55,262 bases of DNA, taken from the NCBI GenBank assembly GCA_031256445.1, contig JAIRQN010000086.1:1-55262 (forward strand), given 5' to 3'. Origin of the DNA: Treponema sp. (GTDB lineage Bacteria; Spirochaetota; Spirochaetia; Treponematales; Breznakiellaceae). Below, in pieces: positions 46,213 through 54,482 of this stretch. A program made the translations under genes and the position numbers. Each line of letters starts with the position of its first letter. Within the stretch, counting starts at the first letter, position 1. The notes beneath the pieces are model-generated. The model had not been told where the DNA came from. It made no database searches and was given only the letters and a program-made list of their open reading frames with translations.

Positions 46213-46241
46213 ATTTTAATTTATATGAGATTATTTCTCAA
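46213..46241 (-). promoter_or_regulatory. Promoter of the cyclase gene with no leader
   Basis: On the minus strand: TTGAGA (46236-46241), a 17-base spacer and TAAAAT (46213-46218), six bases before the ATG at 46206. The region is divergent with the small gene at 46272. Confidence 0.65.
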
Positions 46242-46271
46242 GCGTAAAACTGTATTTTCCGATATAATAAT

Positions 46272-46484
46272 ATGAAACGTTATAATATTAAAAGCCAAAA
46301 CGGCAAAACAGAGTACATTGATATTCTGACGGAACAGGAAGAGAACTATGTTGTCAGGTTCACCAGATTGGACGAAGGAGATGAAAAAACAACTGAGGAA
46401 ACCATTACAAAGAGTCTGTTCAATATCTGCCTGCAGACAGGGTATATCAATCCAACGCCTGTAATGGAAACTTCTGTTGCCTGA
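46272..46484 (+). CDS. Small conserved-looking protein (70 residues), unknown
   Basis: The product is an acidic 70-residue protein with an apparent beta-hairpin N-terminus (MKRYNIKSQNGKTEYIDILT) and a helical C-terminal half. No domain is recognised. No Shine-Dalgarno sequence is seen; TATAAT lies three bases before the ATG, too close to be its promoter under a normal leaderless layout, so initiation here is unclear. Its end overlaps the methyltransferase start by eight bases. Confidence 0.6.
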   Translation: MKRYNIKSQNGKTEYIDILTEQEENYVVRFTRLDEGDEKTTEETITKSLFNICLQTGYINPTPVMETSVA

Positions 46485-47271
46485 AAACGTACTCTGGTAC
46501 GAAGACATTGAATTCTGGGAGCATTTTGCTCCCATCATGTTTGATGACACCCACTGGGTTGAAGTACCGCTGGTAGCTGACGCTGTTACGCGTCTTTCCC
46601 GTTTCAATCTTTACGGTGAAACGCCGGGCGATGAATGGCAAAAACCGCTGGAAGAAGCTCCAAAAATCCTGGATTTATGCTGCGGCATTGGCAGAATAAG
46701 CTCAGAGTTCGCGCGCATGGGTTTTTCCGTAACCGGCGTTGATATTACAGAAAGCTTTTTAAATACCGCAAAAGAAGACGCTAAATACGAAAATCTCAAT
46801 ATCGAGTATATCCGCGCCGACGCAAGAGAATTTAAACGTTTAAATTTTTTTGACACAATTGTAAATTTATATATTTCCTTTGGATATTTTTCCGATCAAA
46901 AAGACGATTTAAAAGTTTTACGCAATGTATATGAATCGCTTAAAAAAGGCGGCTCATTTATTATCGAAACCCTTGGCAAGGAAATCGCCGTCCGGGATTT
47001 TATCGAAGCCGAATGGTTCGAACGCGCAGGCTGCACCATGCTCACAGAATACGAGCCGCTCGACTCCTGGACATTCCTTAAAAACCGCTGGATATTGATC
47101 AAGGGCGGACAAAGGCTGGAAAAAACCTTTGTCCAGCGGCTCTACAGCGCCTCTGAACTTCGTTCGCTGCTTGTCGAAGCAGGCTTCCGGAAAATTGAAA
47201 TTTACGGTGAATGGGACGAGAGCGCGTATAATCAGTATTCCAATAAACTGATTGCGGTCGCGCGAAAGTAA
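46477..47271 (+). CDS. SAM-dependent class I methyltransferase
   Basis: The 264-residue protein starts with TTG overlapping the preceding gene. The SAM-binding motif I is ILDLCCGIGRISSEFA (about 64-79), followed by GVDITESFLNTA (acidic residue that holds the ribose) and IEYIRADARE. The C-terminal part has the extra strands of small-molecule methyltransferases (GEWDESAYNQYSNKLIAVAR). The substrate is unknown. Coupled translation with the 70-residue protein suggests a joint task. Confidence 0.85.
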   Translation: MPENVLWYEDIEFWEHFAPIMFDDTHWVEVPLVADAVTRLSRFNLYGETPGDEWQKPLEEAPKILDLCCGIGRISSEFARMGFSVTGVDITESFLNTAKEDAKYENLNIEYIRADAREFKRLNFFDTIVNLYISFGYFSDQKDDLKVLRNVYESLKKGGSFIIETLGKEIAVRDFIEAEWFERAGCTMLTEYEPLDSWTFLKNRWILIKGGQRLEKTFVQRLYSASELRSLLVEAGFRKIEIYGEWDESAYNQYSNKLIAVARK

Positions 47272-47327
47272 AAAAAAACAATTAACTGAATAGCGTCTGT
47301 TTCATCCGTCATTTATTGTCTTCTCCA

Positions 47328-47336
47328 TGATATAAT
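47328..47336 (+). promoter_or_regulatory. Extended -10 promoter of glpK
   Basis: TGA followed by TATAAT (47331-47336) forms an extended -10 box; no clear -35 box is present 17 bases upstream. The leader has AAGGAG before the ATG at 47353. Confidence 0.5.
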
Positions 47337-47352
47337 GTTTTAAGGAGCTTTT

Positions 47353-48858
47353 ATGGGTAAATACATATTGTCTTTGGATCAGGGCACCACAAGTTCCCGG
47401 GCGATCCTCTTTGATCATGAGCAGAATATTGTCGCGGCGCAGCAGAAAGAGTTTAAGCAGATTTATCCTGCGGAAGGCTGGGTTGAACATGATCCGATGG
47501 AAATTTTTTCCACTCAGTATTCTGTTATGTCAGAACTTATCGCGCGGACAAAAACCGGCGAACAGGACATCGCGGCCATTGGCATTGCCAACCAGCGTGA
47601 AACGACAATACTCTGGAATAAATATACCGGGCAGCCTGTTTACAACGCGATTGTATGGCAATGCCGCAGAACTTCCGCTATTGTTGACGCTCTTAAAAAA
47701 GACGGGCTGGGTGAATATATAACGAATACGACAGGTCTTATACCTGACGCCTATTTTTCGGGAACCAAGATTAAATGGATACTTGATAATATCGCGGGCG
47801 TAAGAGATAAAGCAAAAAAAGGCGAAATACTTTTTGGCACTGTGGACACCTGGCTAATCTGGAAATTATCCGGCGGAAAGGCGCATGTTACCGACTACAC
47901 AAACGCAAGCCGCACGATGCTTTTTGATATTCATAAACTTGACTGGGATGACAGGCTTCTTGAGGTTCTTGGTATTCCTCGTGTGATGCTGCCGCAGGTA
48001 AAACCGTCGGGCTCAATCCTTGCCTGTACAGGTATCAACGGCGCTGAGGTTCCAATCGCTGCGGCCGCAGGCGATCAGCAGGCGGCGCTGTTTGGCCAGT
48101 GCTGTTTTGAAAAGGGAGAAGCGAAATGTACTTATGGAACCGGCAGTTTCCTCCTTATGAATACCGGCTCAAGCGCCGCAGTAAGCGGGAACGGACTGCT
48201 AACTACAATTGCGGCATGTATTGGCGCCGCCGGAGATTGCTCAACGGCGGGAATTCAATATGTTCTTGAAGGTTCGGTATTCACGGGAGGCGCTGTTATC
48301 CAATGGCTGCGGGACGAACTGCGTCTGATTACAGACAGCATGGACAGTGAATATTTCGCGTCTAAAGCGGCGGATACCGGCGGAGTCTATCTTGTCCCGG
48401 CGTTTACAGGTCTTGGCGCTCCGTACTGGGACATGTATGCCCGCGGCTGTTTAATCGGAATAACCCGCGGAACAAAACGCGAACATATTATAAGAGCGGC
48501 CCAGGAATCAATCGCATATCAGGTAATGGACCTGCTCAGAGCTATGGAAAAAGACCTGGACGTAAAAATGCCGGAATTAAAAGTTGACGGCGGCGCGAGC
48601 AGGGATAAATTCCTCATGCAGTTCCAGTCTGATATTTGCCGCGCTTCAATAATACGGCCTGTTGTACGCGAAACCACCGCTCTTGGAGCAGCCTGTCTTG
48701 CCGGGATCACTGTCGGTTTCTGGAAAGATCAGGCGGAGGTTAAAAAACTATGGCAGCGGGACGCGATTTTTAACCCCAATATGGATGCTGAAAAACAGGA
48801 AAAACTGATTTCCGGCTGGCATAAAGCCGTAAGCCGCAGCCGCAATTGGGCAGAGTAA
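47353..48858 (+). CDS. glpK: Glycerol kinase
   Basis: The enzyme phosphorylates glycerol to glycerol-3-phosphate. The 501-residue protein shows the FGGY-kinase features: [17 protein letters not shown] (phosphate 1), [36 protein letters not shown], the [10 protein letters not shown] loop with catalytic Asp, and [10 protein letters not shown]. No glpF or glpD is next to it. AAGGAG lies well placed before the ATG. Confidence 0.96.
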   Translation: MGKYILSLDQGTTSSRAILFDHEQNIVAAQQKEFKQIYPAEGWVEHDPMEIFSTQYSVMSELIARTKTGEQDIAAIGIANQRETTILWNKYTGQPVYNAIVWQCRRTSAIVDALKKDGLGEYITNTTGLIPDAYFSGTKIKWILDNIAGVRDKAKKGEILFGTVDTWLIWKLSGGKAHVTDYTNASRTMLFDIHKLDWDDRLLEVLGIPRVMLPQVKPSGSILACTGINGAEVPIAAAAGDQQAALFGQCCFEKGEAKCTYGTGSFLLMNTGSSAAVSGNGLLTTIAACIGAAGDCSTAGIQYVLEGSVFTGGAVIQWLRDELRLITDSMDSEYFASKAADTGGVYLVPAFTGLGAPYWDMYARGCLIGITRGTKREHIIRAAQESIAYQVMDLLRAMEKDLDVKMPELKVDGGASRDKFLMQFQSDICRASIIRPVVRETTALGAACLAGITVGFWKDQAEVKKLWQRDAIFNPNMDAEKQEKLISGWHKAVSRSRNWAE

Positions 48859-48906
48859 CGGGTAGTGTTAAGTGACCAGTTATTAAAGACGCCACAGCTA
48901 CTGTCA

Positions 48907-48937
48907 TTGTGACTTGATCTTTTCTTTTTTTTATAAT
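48907..48937 (+). promoter_or_regulatory. Weak candidate promoter of prs
   Basis: TTGTGA (48907-48912), a 19-base spacer and TATAAT (48932-48937). The ATG at 48952 is 14 bases after the -10 box, so the leader would be about eight bases and has no Shine-Dalgarno sequence. Confidence 0.4.
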
Positions 48938-48951
48938 TACATGAATATATT

Positions 48952-50229
48952 ATGAAATTCTTCAACCCGGCTAATCTTGCGATAATTGCCTGTCCCGGGG
49001 GGGAAGTATTCGCCAATGAAGTAATCGAACATTTAAAAAGAAAGTACAATCATAATCATAAACAGACAATCGCCAGAATTGCCAAGCGGTACAATATCAG
49101 CGTTGAACAGGCGTCTTTGCAGTTAGACCTTACTTCCAAAATAGTGGCCCGCGGGCCCGGAGCGCATAGCGGGACTGATAAAAGCACAGGGCGGCGCTTT
49201 ATGGTGCCGGTTAAATTTACGATTTTTGCAAACGGAGAGGTCAAATCCGAGATTTTAGAGTCAATCCGCGGCAAGGATGTTTATATTTTTCAGGATGTAG
49301 AGAATCATTATAGCGTAAAATTTTCCAGCGGCGAGGTAAACAATCTTTCAATAAACGACCATCTGATGACGATCTTTGTGACTGTTGACGCGGCGCATCA
49401 GGCGGGAGCCGACAGAATCACCCTGGTAATTCCGAATTATCCTTATGCCAGGCAGCACAAGGCAAAGGGAAGGGAAGGGCTTACAGCGAGCCGTATCGGG
49501 AAAATATTTGAAAGTTTCGGGGTAGATCACATAATAACCCTGGATATTCACTCCCGCGATATAATGAACTCTTTTGAAAGACTGCGTCTGGAAAATCTTC
49601 ATGCCAGTTTTCAGATTATTCATACTCTTTCAAAGATGGATGGTATCTTAAACGACGATTTTGTCGTTGTTTCGCCCGATACCGGAGCTGTTGACAGGAA
49701 CAAATTCTACGCTTCCGCGCTAAAAAAACCGCTTGCTCTTCTTTACAAGGAAAGGGACTATTCCAAAATCAGCAAAGACGCGACCCAGTCGAATATTTCC
49801 CAGATAAGGCTGCTTGGAAGCGTAAAGGATAAAACGGTTTTTATGGCGGATGATATTCTGGGAACTGGCGGCACATTGATAAAGGGTATGAGGCTTCTTA
49901 AGGAAAACGGAGCCCGCAGGATAATTTGTTCAATCAGCCTGCCTCTTTTTTCCGGAGAGGCGATTTCCCATTTTGATGAAGCGTACCAGGAAGGGCTTTT
50001 TTACCGCATTATCGGAACCAACGCGGTATATCAGGAGGAAGTGATCAAGCGCGAATGGTACATCAATGTGAGCATTTCGCGTCTTTTTGCCGATGTTATT
50101 TCCCGCCTGCATCAGAATCAATCTGTTTCCAGCCTGCTTGATAACGCCGGAATTATTAACCGCCTTGTTTCGCAAAAGGCATTTGAACCCCAGAACGAAC
50201 TTCCTTTCCAGCAATATGACGATGAATGA
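48952..50229 (+). CDS. prs: Ribose-phosphate pyrophosphokinase with large N-terminal insert
   Basis: The enzyme makes PRPP from ribose-5-phosphate and ATP. Family motifs are FANGEVKSEILESIRGKDVYI, NYPYARQHKAKGREGLTA, DIHSRDIMNSF, VSPDTGAVDR and the PRPP loop ADDILGTGGTLIKG. At 425 residues it is about 100 longer than standard Prs. About 48 extra residues (roughly 36-84) split the first domain and include a helix-turn-helix-like stretch (IARIAKRYNISVEQASLQL), and a second insert follows IFQDVENHY. It overlaps the HAD gene by four bases. Confidence 0.88.
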   Translation: MKFFNPANLAIIACPGGEVFANEVIEHLKRKYNHNHKQTIARIAKRYNISVEQASLQLDLTSKIVARGPGAHSGTDKSTGRRFMVPVKFTIFANGEVKSEILESIRGKDVYIFQDVENHYSVKFSSGEVNNLSINDHLMTIFVTVDAAHQAGADRITLVIPNYPYARQHKAKGREGLTASRIGKIFESFGVDHIITLDIHSRDIMNSFERLRLENLHASFQIIHTLSKMDGILNDDFVVVSPDTGAVDRNKFYASALKKPLALLYKERDYSKISKDATQSNISQIRLLGSVKDKTVFMADDILGTGGTLIKGMRLLKENGARRIICSISLPLFSGEAISHFDEAYQEGLFYRIIGTNAVYQEEVIKREWYINVSISRLFADVISRLHQNQSVSSLLDNAGIINRLVSQKAFEPQNELPFQQYDDE

Positions 50230-50873
50230 AGACATTTAACGTGCCTGCAAACCGGCAAAAACTTTTTCTCCTGTTTGACATGGACGGAACCCTTTACTCG
50301 CACGAAGAGTATCTGCAAAGCCAGACCGATTTGCCGATAAAGCGTCTTGCCATGCTGAAAGGGAAATCTTTTGAGCAAATGAGCGCGGAAATTTCCGAAT
50401 ACCGGAAAAACTGGTCCGCTTCAAATAACGGGAAGGCTCTCAGTCTTGCCAATGCGTTTACGGCATTTGGAATTACCATCGAAGAAAACATCAAATGGAG
50501 GAATGAATTATGCCAGCCGGAAAAATTCCTCAAGCCGGATTTGCGGCTTCGCTCTGCTCTTGAAAAACTGTCTGTTTCACACACTCTTTTATTGGTTACA
50601 AATAATCCTGTCTCTGTCGCGCATAGAACGCTTTTATGTCTGGAGGTGCAAGATATATTCAAAAATATTATAGGACTTGATACATGCGGCGTTTCAAAGC
50701 CAAATAAAGTAATTTTTGATTATTTATCGCGTTTTTACCGCGTTTCCGCGGATCGCGGCGTTTCAATCGGGGATCGTTACGATATTGATATCGCTCCGGC
50801 CCTGGAATTCGGCATGGGCGGAATACTTGTGGAAAAAATAGACGATATTTACGCTCTTGGAAATTTGTTTTAA
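50226..50873 (+). CDS. HAD-superfamily phosphatase, pyrimidine 5'-nucleotidase-like
   Basis: The 215-residue protein has the nucleophile motif FLLFDMDGTLYSHEE reading LLFDMDGTLY near residue 15, a Thr in LLVTNNP, a Lys in GVSKPNKVIFDY and GDRYDIDIAPA. The short cap and DMDGTLY form resemble pyrimidine nucleotidases and related enzymes. Its ATG overlaps the prs stop, so the two are coupled; a role in nucleotide or PRPP turnover is plausible. Confidence 0.83.
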   Translation: MKTFNVPANRQKLFLLFDMDGTLYSHEEYLQSQTDLPIKRLAMLKGKSFEQMSAEISEYRKNWSASNNGKALSLANAFTAFGITIEENIKWRNELCQPEKFLKPDLRLRSALEKLSVSHTLLLVTNNPVSVAHRTLLCLEVQDIFKNIIGLDTCGVSKPNKVIFDYLSRFYRVSADRGVSIGDRYDIDIAPALEFGMGGILVEKIDDIYALGNLF

Positions 50874-50892
50874 TGATTTTTTATACTAACGT

Positions 50893-50929
50893 ATACGCCA
50901 TGCCACGTTTTGTACATCACATGGCGTAT
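50893..50929. repeat. Perfect 10-bp inverted repeat between convergent genes
   Basis: ATACGCCATG (50893-50902) and CATGGCGTAT (50920-50929) flank 17 bases. Neither side is followed by a T-run, so it does not look like a standard terminator. It fills most of the 74-base gap between the HAD gene and the zinc-ribbon gene. Confidence 0.7.
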
Positions 50930-50947
50930 GTCAGTAACAGGATATTC

Positions 50948-51313
50948 TTATTTTTTGGTTTTTGTTTTTACTTTTTTGGCAGGTTTTTTGATCGCTGCCG
51001 GTTTTTTAGCCGCGGCTTTCCTGGCTACAGGTTTTTTAACCGCTGGTTTTTTGACCGCTTTGGCTGGAGCGGCTTTTGCCGCTGTTTTCTTCCTGGATTT
51101 AGCGTACTTTCTGTTAAGGTTTGCCTGATATTCGCAGCATTCAGTGCAAAGGGTATAACCTTTTTTTACCTTTCCGCCGCAGCGCGGGCATTTCCCGCTT
51201 TCAATACGCTTGTTGTACCTTTCCTTTCGCTGTTCGTTAATTTCTTCCCGGTGAGCTTCGCGGTACTTACGTTGTCTTTCCCTGTTTGCCAGGCGAGTCT
51301 TTGCGTCAGTCAT
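50948..51313 (-). CDS. Zinc-ribbon protein with histone-H1-like tail
   Basis: The 121-residue protein has a charged helical N-terminus (RERQRKYREAHREEINEQRK), a zinc ribbon with C42PRC and C56TEC, and a C-terminal tail of Lys, Ala and Pro repeats (AKAVKKPAVKKPVARKAAAK). The tail is like histone H1 and bacterial Hc1-type nucleoid proteins, so DNA or RNA binding is likely. GGAG precedes the ATG, and TATAAT lies upstream at 51341-51346 on the minus strand. A Phe-rich frame on the other strand is its shadow. Confidence 0.8.
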   Translation of the reverse strand: MTDAKTRLANRERQRKYREAHREEINEQRKERYNKRIESGKCPRCGGKVKKGYTLCTECCEYQANLNRKYAKSRKKTAAKAAPAKAVKKPAVKKPVARKAAAKKPAAIKKPAKKVKTKTKK

Positions 51314-51416
51314 TCTTTTACTCCTTTACGATTAGATGATATTATATTTCATAGTATAGCACATTATTATTTTTTTGTATATGGTTTTATTAAAAATGTT
51401 ATTAAGGTTTTTTCTA

Positions 51417-52238
51417 ATGTTGAAATTATTTAATTATGATCCTCGTGTAAAAATTATTCTTGTTCTTTTGTTTACAGTTTTAATTTTTTTGGTTGACAAA
51501 CCCGCTTTAATTGTCTGTTTATTGCTGTCATTTCTTTTCCTTAGGGTAGCGGCCGGAGTGCATCTTCATTTTAAAGGGGTATTTAAAAATGTTTTTACGT
51601 TAGTTGTTTTTATGGTTCTGCTGCAGGGTTTGTTCGCGCCGGGAGAGAACTATATTATTAAACCTCTTTTTCCGCATTCATTTCCTTTTTTGGGCGGAAT
51701 GGGTTCTCTGAAACTGGAAGGTCTGTATCTTGGGCTCATCATTGGCTGCCGCATTTTCGCCCTGATGCTTCTTTTGCCTTTTCTTACGGACACTACTCCC
51801 GCTCACCGGATTGCCACAGCTCTCGGCGCTTTTGGGATTGATTATCGTGTTTCATTTATAATCACAACCGCTTTAAATTTAATTCCCCTGCTTGCGGAAG
51901 AAGGACGCGCCATTATGGATGCGCAGAGATTACGGGGAATGCGTTCTTTCGAACGGCGTTCATTCGAACGGCGTTCATTCGAACGGCGTTCTTTCGGGAT
52001 ACGTTTTTCTTTTTTTGCGAAATTTAAAGCGTATCCGGGGATTGTTATTCCGCTTGTGTTAGGCGCAATGAGAAAAGCGCAAAAAACGGGAATAGCCATG
52101 GACGCGAGGGCTTTTGGAGTTTACAAAACAAGGACATGGCTGGAAAAGCCGGTTATGAAAAAAAACGATTATTTTTTGCTTTTTTTCTGCGTTTTTTTCT
52201 TTGCCGCTGTGTTAACGCTCAATTATCTGCTACATTAA
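51417..52238 (+). CDS. ecfT: ECF transporter transmembrane (T) component
   Basis: EcfT joins the two ATPases to the substrate-binding S component in the inner membrane. The 273-residue protein has about five transmembrane helices and both coupling motifs: AQRLRG (about 169-174) and DARAFG (about 229-234). A short tandem repeat, SFERR, lies directly after the first motif. The start is uncertain (ATG at 51381, 51396 or 51417); 51417 gives the usual short N-terminus before NYDPRVKIIL. It overlaps the ATPase gene by one base. Confidence 0.88.
   Translation: MLKLFNYDPRVKIILVLLFTVLIFLVDKPALIVCLLLSFLFLRVAAGVHLHFKGVFKNVFTLVVFMVLLQGLFAPGENYIIKPLFPHSFPFLGGMGSLKLEGLYLGLIIGCRIFALMLLLPFLTDTTPAHRIATALGAFGIDYRVSFIITTALNLIPLLAEEGRAIMDAQRLRGMRSFERRSFERRSFERRSFGIRFSFFAKFKAYPGIVIPLVLGAMRKAQKTGIAMDARAFGVYKTRTWLEKPVMKKNDYFLLFFCVFFFAAVLTLNYLLH
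51941..51995 (+). repeat. 15-bp tandem repeat inside ecfT
   Basis: Three full units of GCGTTCWTTCGAACG (51941, 51956, 51971) and most of a fourth occur head to tail, in frame, encoding repeated SFERR. Units two and three are identical. The array sits immediately after the first ATPase-coupling motif. Confidence 0.9.
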
Positions 52239-53722
52239 TGATACCCGTGCGCCGTGATATTATCAGTCTGAAAGATATTTATTACTCCTGGCCGCGCCAA
52301 AAAAAATGGGCGCTTGAGAATATATGTCTTGATATTAAAGAAGGCGAGTTTTTGGCTGTCATGGGTGAAAACGGCGCGGGTAAAACAACGCTTTGCATGC
52401 TTTTTAACGGAATTATTCCTCATTCGGCGGGAGGGCGTCTTTTGGGAACCGTGACTGTAGACGGCGAAGATACCGCCGTAACGCCGGTACCGCGTCTGGC
52501 GCTTAAAGTAGGAATGGTGCTTGACGATCCTGATACGCAGCTTTTTACATCGTCTGTGCGCCATGAAGCCGCGTTTGGACCGGAAAATCAGCTTCTGCCC
52601 GCAGATGAAATTGAAAAGAGGGTAAAACAGGCGCTGTCGGCAGCCGGTCTTGGCGGTTTTGAAGACAGGCTTCCTTCTACCCTTTCCGGCGGGGAGAAGC
52701 AGCGTCTTGCCATTGCCGCCGCGCTGGCTATGCGGGGGAAAATACTTGTGCTGGATGAGCCTTTGTCCCGCCTTGACGCGCAGGGAGCGGCGGATGTTAT
52801 GTCCCTGATTGGCGAAATCAGGCGTAAGTATCAGATAACAGTAATAATGGCTGCCGGCGAAAGCAATGTAATCGCGCAGTCCGCGGACAGGGTATGCGTT
52901 TTACAAAACGGGCGGATTGCCGCTCTTGATACCCCGGAAAAAATTTTTGCAAATAACGAATTGCCCGAAAAATACGGCATGGAGCCTCTTTATACAGACG
53001 TTAAACCGCAGAATGAAACGTTAAATGTCCGCGGCGATTCGCGCGCTGCGCTCGCGCCTGTAATTGAAATAAGGGATTTTTGCTATTCATATGATCAAAG
53101 ATGCCCGTCTGTCGAAAATATAAATCTTTCGGTGAATGAAAATGATTTTGCCGCGATTGTCGGGCGCAACGGCTGCGGCAAAACCACCCTGCTTAAGGGC
53201 ATTACAGGGCTTTTGCGGCCCAGCGCCGGCGATATTTTAATCCGGGGTAAAAACACAAAAGAACTTCCTGTTTCTTCCATTTCCCGCGAAATAGGATTTG
53301 TTATGCAAAATCCGGATAATCAGCTGTTCACCGATTCAGTCTATAAGGAAGCGGCTTTTGCTCTCAGGAACATGCGGCGCACGGACGCGGCGCTTTCCGG
53401 AACGGAAATCAAAAGCCGCGTACAGGACGCTCTTAAAACCGTGGGACTTAATGACGCGGATTCCTTTCCCCACGGATTAAACAGGGCGGACCGTACAAGG
53501 GTTGTTCTTGCCTCTGTCATCGCAATGGGCTGTAGAATTATTTTACTGGATGAAATTGATGTCGGCCAGGATTACCGCGGGATGCGGCAGATAATGAACA
53601 TCGCAGCGGATCTGCATAAAAGGGGCTTTACAATTGTATTTGTTACACATAATATGTCTCTGGTTTATGAATATGCCCGCAGAGTTATTACAATGGAAAA
53701 AAACGGAACGCATGAAAAATAA
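52238..53722 (+). CDS. ECF transporter ATPase, fused A and A' domains
   Basis: Two ABC ATPase domains lie on one 494-residue chain. Domain 1 (about 5-240) has Walker A GENGAGKTT (43-51), LSGGEKQR (about 149) and LDEPLSRLD. Domain 2 (from about 270) has Walker A GRNGCGKTT (about 309) and a Q-loop in FVMQNPDNQLFTDSVYKEAA, but its signature reads HGLNRADRTRV where LSGGxxxR is expected, and Walker B reads ILLDEIDVGQD. Separate EcfA and EcfA' are usual; the fusion is rarer. The ATG at 52238 overlaps the ecfT stop; the frame is open from 52136. Confidence 0.9.
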   Translation: MIPVRRDIISLKDIYYSWPRQKKWALENICLDIKEGEFLAVMGENGAGKTTLCMLFNGIIPHSAGGRLLGTVTVDGEDTAVTPVPRLALKVGMVLDDPDTQLFTSSVRHEAAFGPENQLLPADEIEKRVKQALSAAGLGGFEDRLPSTLSGGEKQRLAIAAALAMRGKILVLDEPLSRLDAQGAADVMSLIGEIRRKYQITVIMAAGESNVIAQSADRVCVLQNGRIAALDTPEKIFANNELPEKYGMEPLYTDVKPQNETLNVRGDSRAALAPVIEIRDFCYSYDQRCPSVENINLSVNENDFAAIVGRNGCGKTTLLKGITGLLRPSAGDILIRGKNTKELPVSSISREIGFVMQNPDNQLFTDSVYKEAAFALRNMRRTDAALSGTEIKSRVQDALKTVGLNDADSFPHGLNRADRTRVVLASVIAMGCRIILLDEIDVGQDYRGMRQIMNIAADLHKRGFTIVFVTHNMSLVYEYARRVITMEKNGTHEK

Positions 53723-54482
53723 ACTAACCGCGGTACACCCCGCTGTAATCTCGGTATGGGCCGCGGTTGTGGCGGCAGGCCATATGCTGCCTACAATTCC
53801 CATCATAGGCACAGGCGGCGTTTTCTCGCTTTCCAGCGCGCTTTCCCCGCTGTCCGGGATTTTTTTCGGTCCTGTCGCGGGAGCTCTCTGCTCGGCGGCA
53901 GGCGGCTTTTTGGGCAGTTTAATCGCCCCGCATACCGCCTGGCTTGGTCTTGGCACATTTTTCATCAGCGCGACAACCGCTTTTACAACAGGCTGTATCG
54001 CCTGGGGAAAGCGGCCTGTGGTAACAGTAAACAACAGAGGAAATTTTATCATCAACGGAGGAATTGTTGTTTATTTAATCGGAACAATACTCTGGTTTAC
54101 GCAGGAAACAGGCCGTAGCGTTATGCGTTTTCCGGTTGTGTTTTACGGGATGGGTTTTCTTTCCATGATACTCGCGGTAATTTTTGTTCCGCGGCTCTTC
54201 GCCTCGGACAGCCGTATTATGAAATTTCCCGCTGTATGGTTATGCTCTTTTGGCGGGCTTATAGGCGGCGCTACAGTCGGGAATTTTTTCTCTTTGGTAC
54301 TGTTCAGACAGCCCAGGGAATTCTGGATGGCGCTTACAATCGCCGCTCCGGTTGAACGCGCAATTTTCGCCTGCGGGGCAATGCTTATCGGCGTACCGCT
54401 TCTTGCGGGTCTAAACAAGATTGGCATTTTCGCGGGTCCGCCTTCCGCTGAAGAGACGGCGCGGAGCGTCGATGAAAATTGA
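53712..54482 (+). CDS. ECF transporter substrate-binding (S) component, substrate unknown
   Basis: The 256-residue membrane protein has about six hydrophobic helices. The N-terminal part (GGVFSLSSALSPLSGIFFGPVAGALCSAAG) has the small-residue pattern of S-component helix 1, which contacts the T subunit. The order T, A-A', S in one operon with overlaps of one and 11 bases makes the assignment likely. The frame is open from 53634, but the ATG at 53712 (MKNKLTAVHPAVISV) is preferred. No riboswitch is visible to point to a vitamin. Confidence 0.75.
   Translation: MKNKLTAVHPAVISVWAAVVAAGHMLPTIPIIGTGGVFSLSSALSPLSGIFFGPVAGALCSAAGGFLGSLIAPHTAWLGLGTFFISATTAFTTGCIAWGKRPVVTVNNRGNFIINGGIVVYLIGTILWFTQETGRSVMRFPVVFYGMGFLSMILAVIFVPRLFASDSRIMKFPAVWLCSFGGLIGGATVGNFFSLVLFRQPREFWMALTIAAPVERAIFACGAMLIGVPLLAGLNKIGIFAGPPSAEETARSVDEN

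Noticed and set aside
48997-49003. G7 tract near the start of prs as a phase switch
   Set aside because: PRPP synthetase is essential in most bacteria and the tract is short; the chance of a real switch seems low compared with the G9 lipoprotein tract.
50873-51433. Plus-strand frame with a very Phe-rich product over the zinc-ribbon gene
   Set aside because: It is the reverse reading of Lys-rich codons of the minus-strand gene; the composition is not protein-like and no ribosome site is present.
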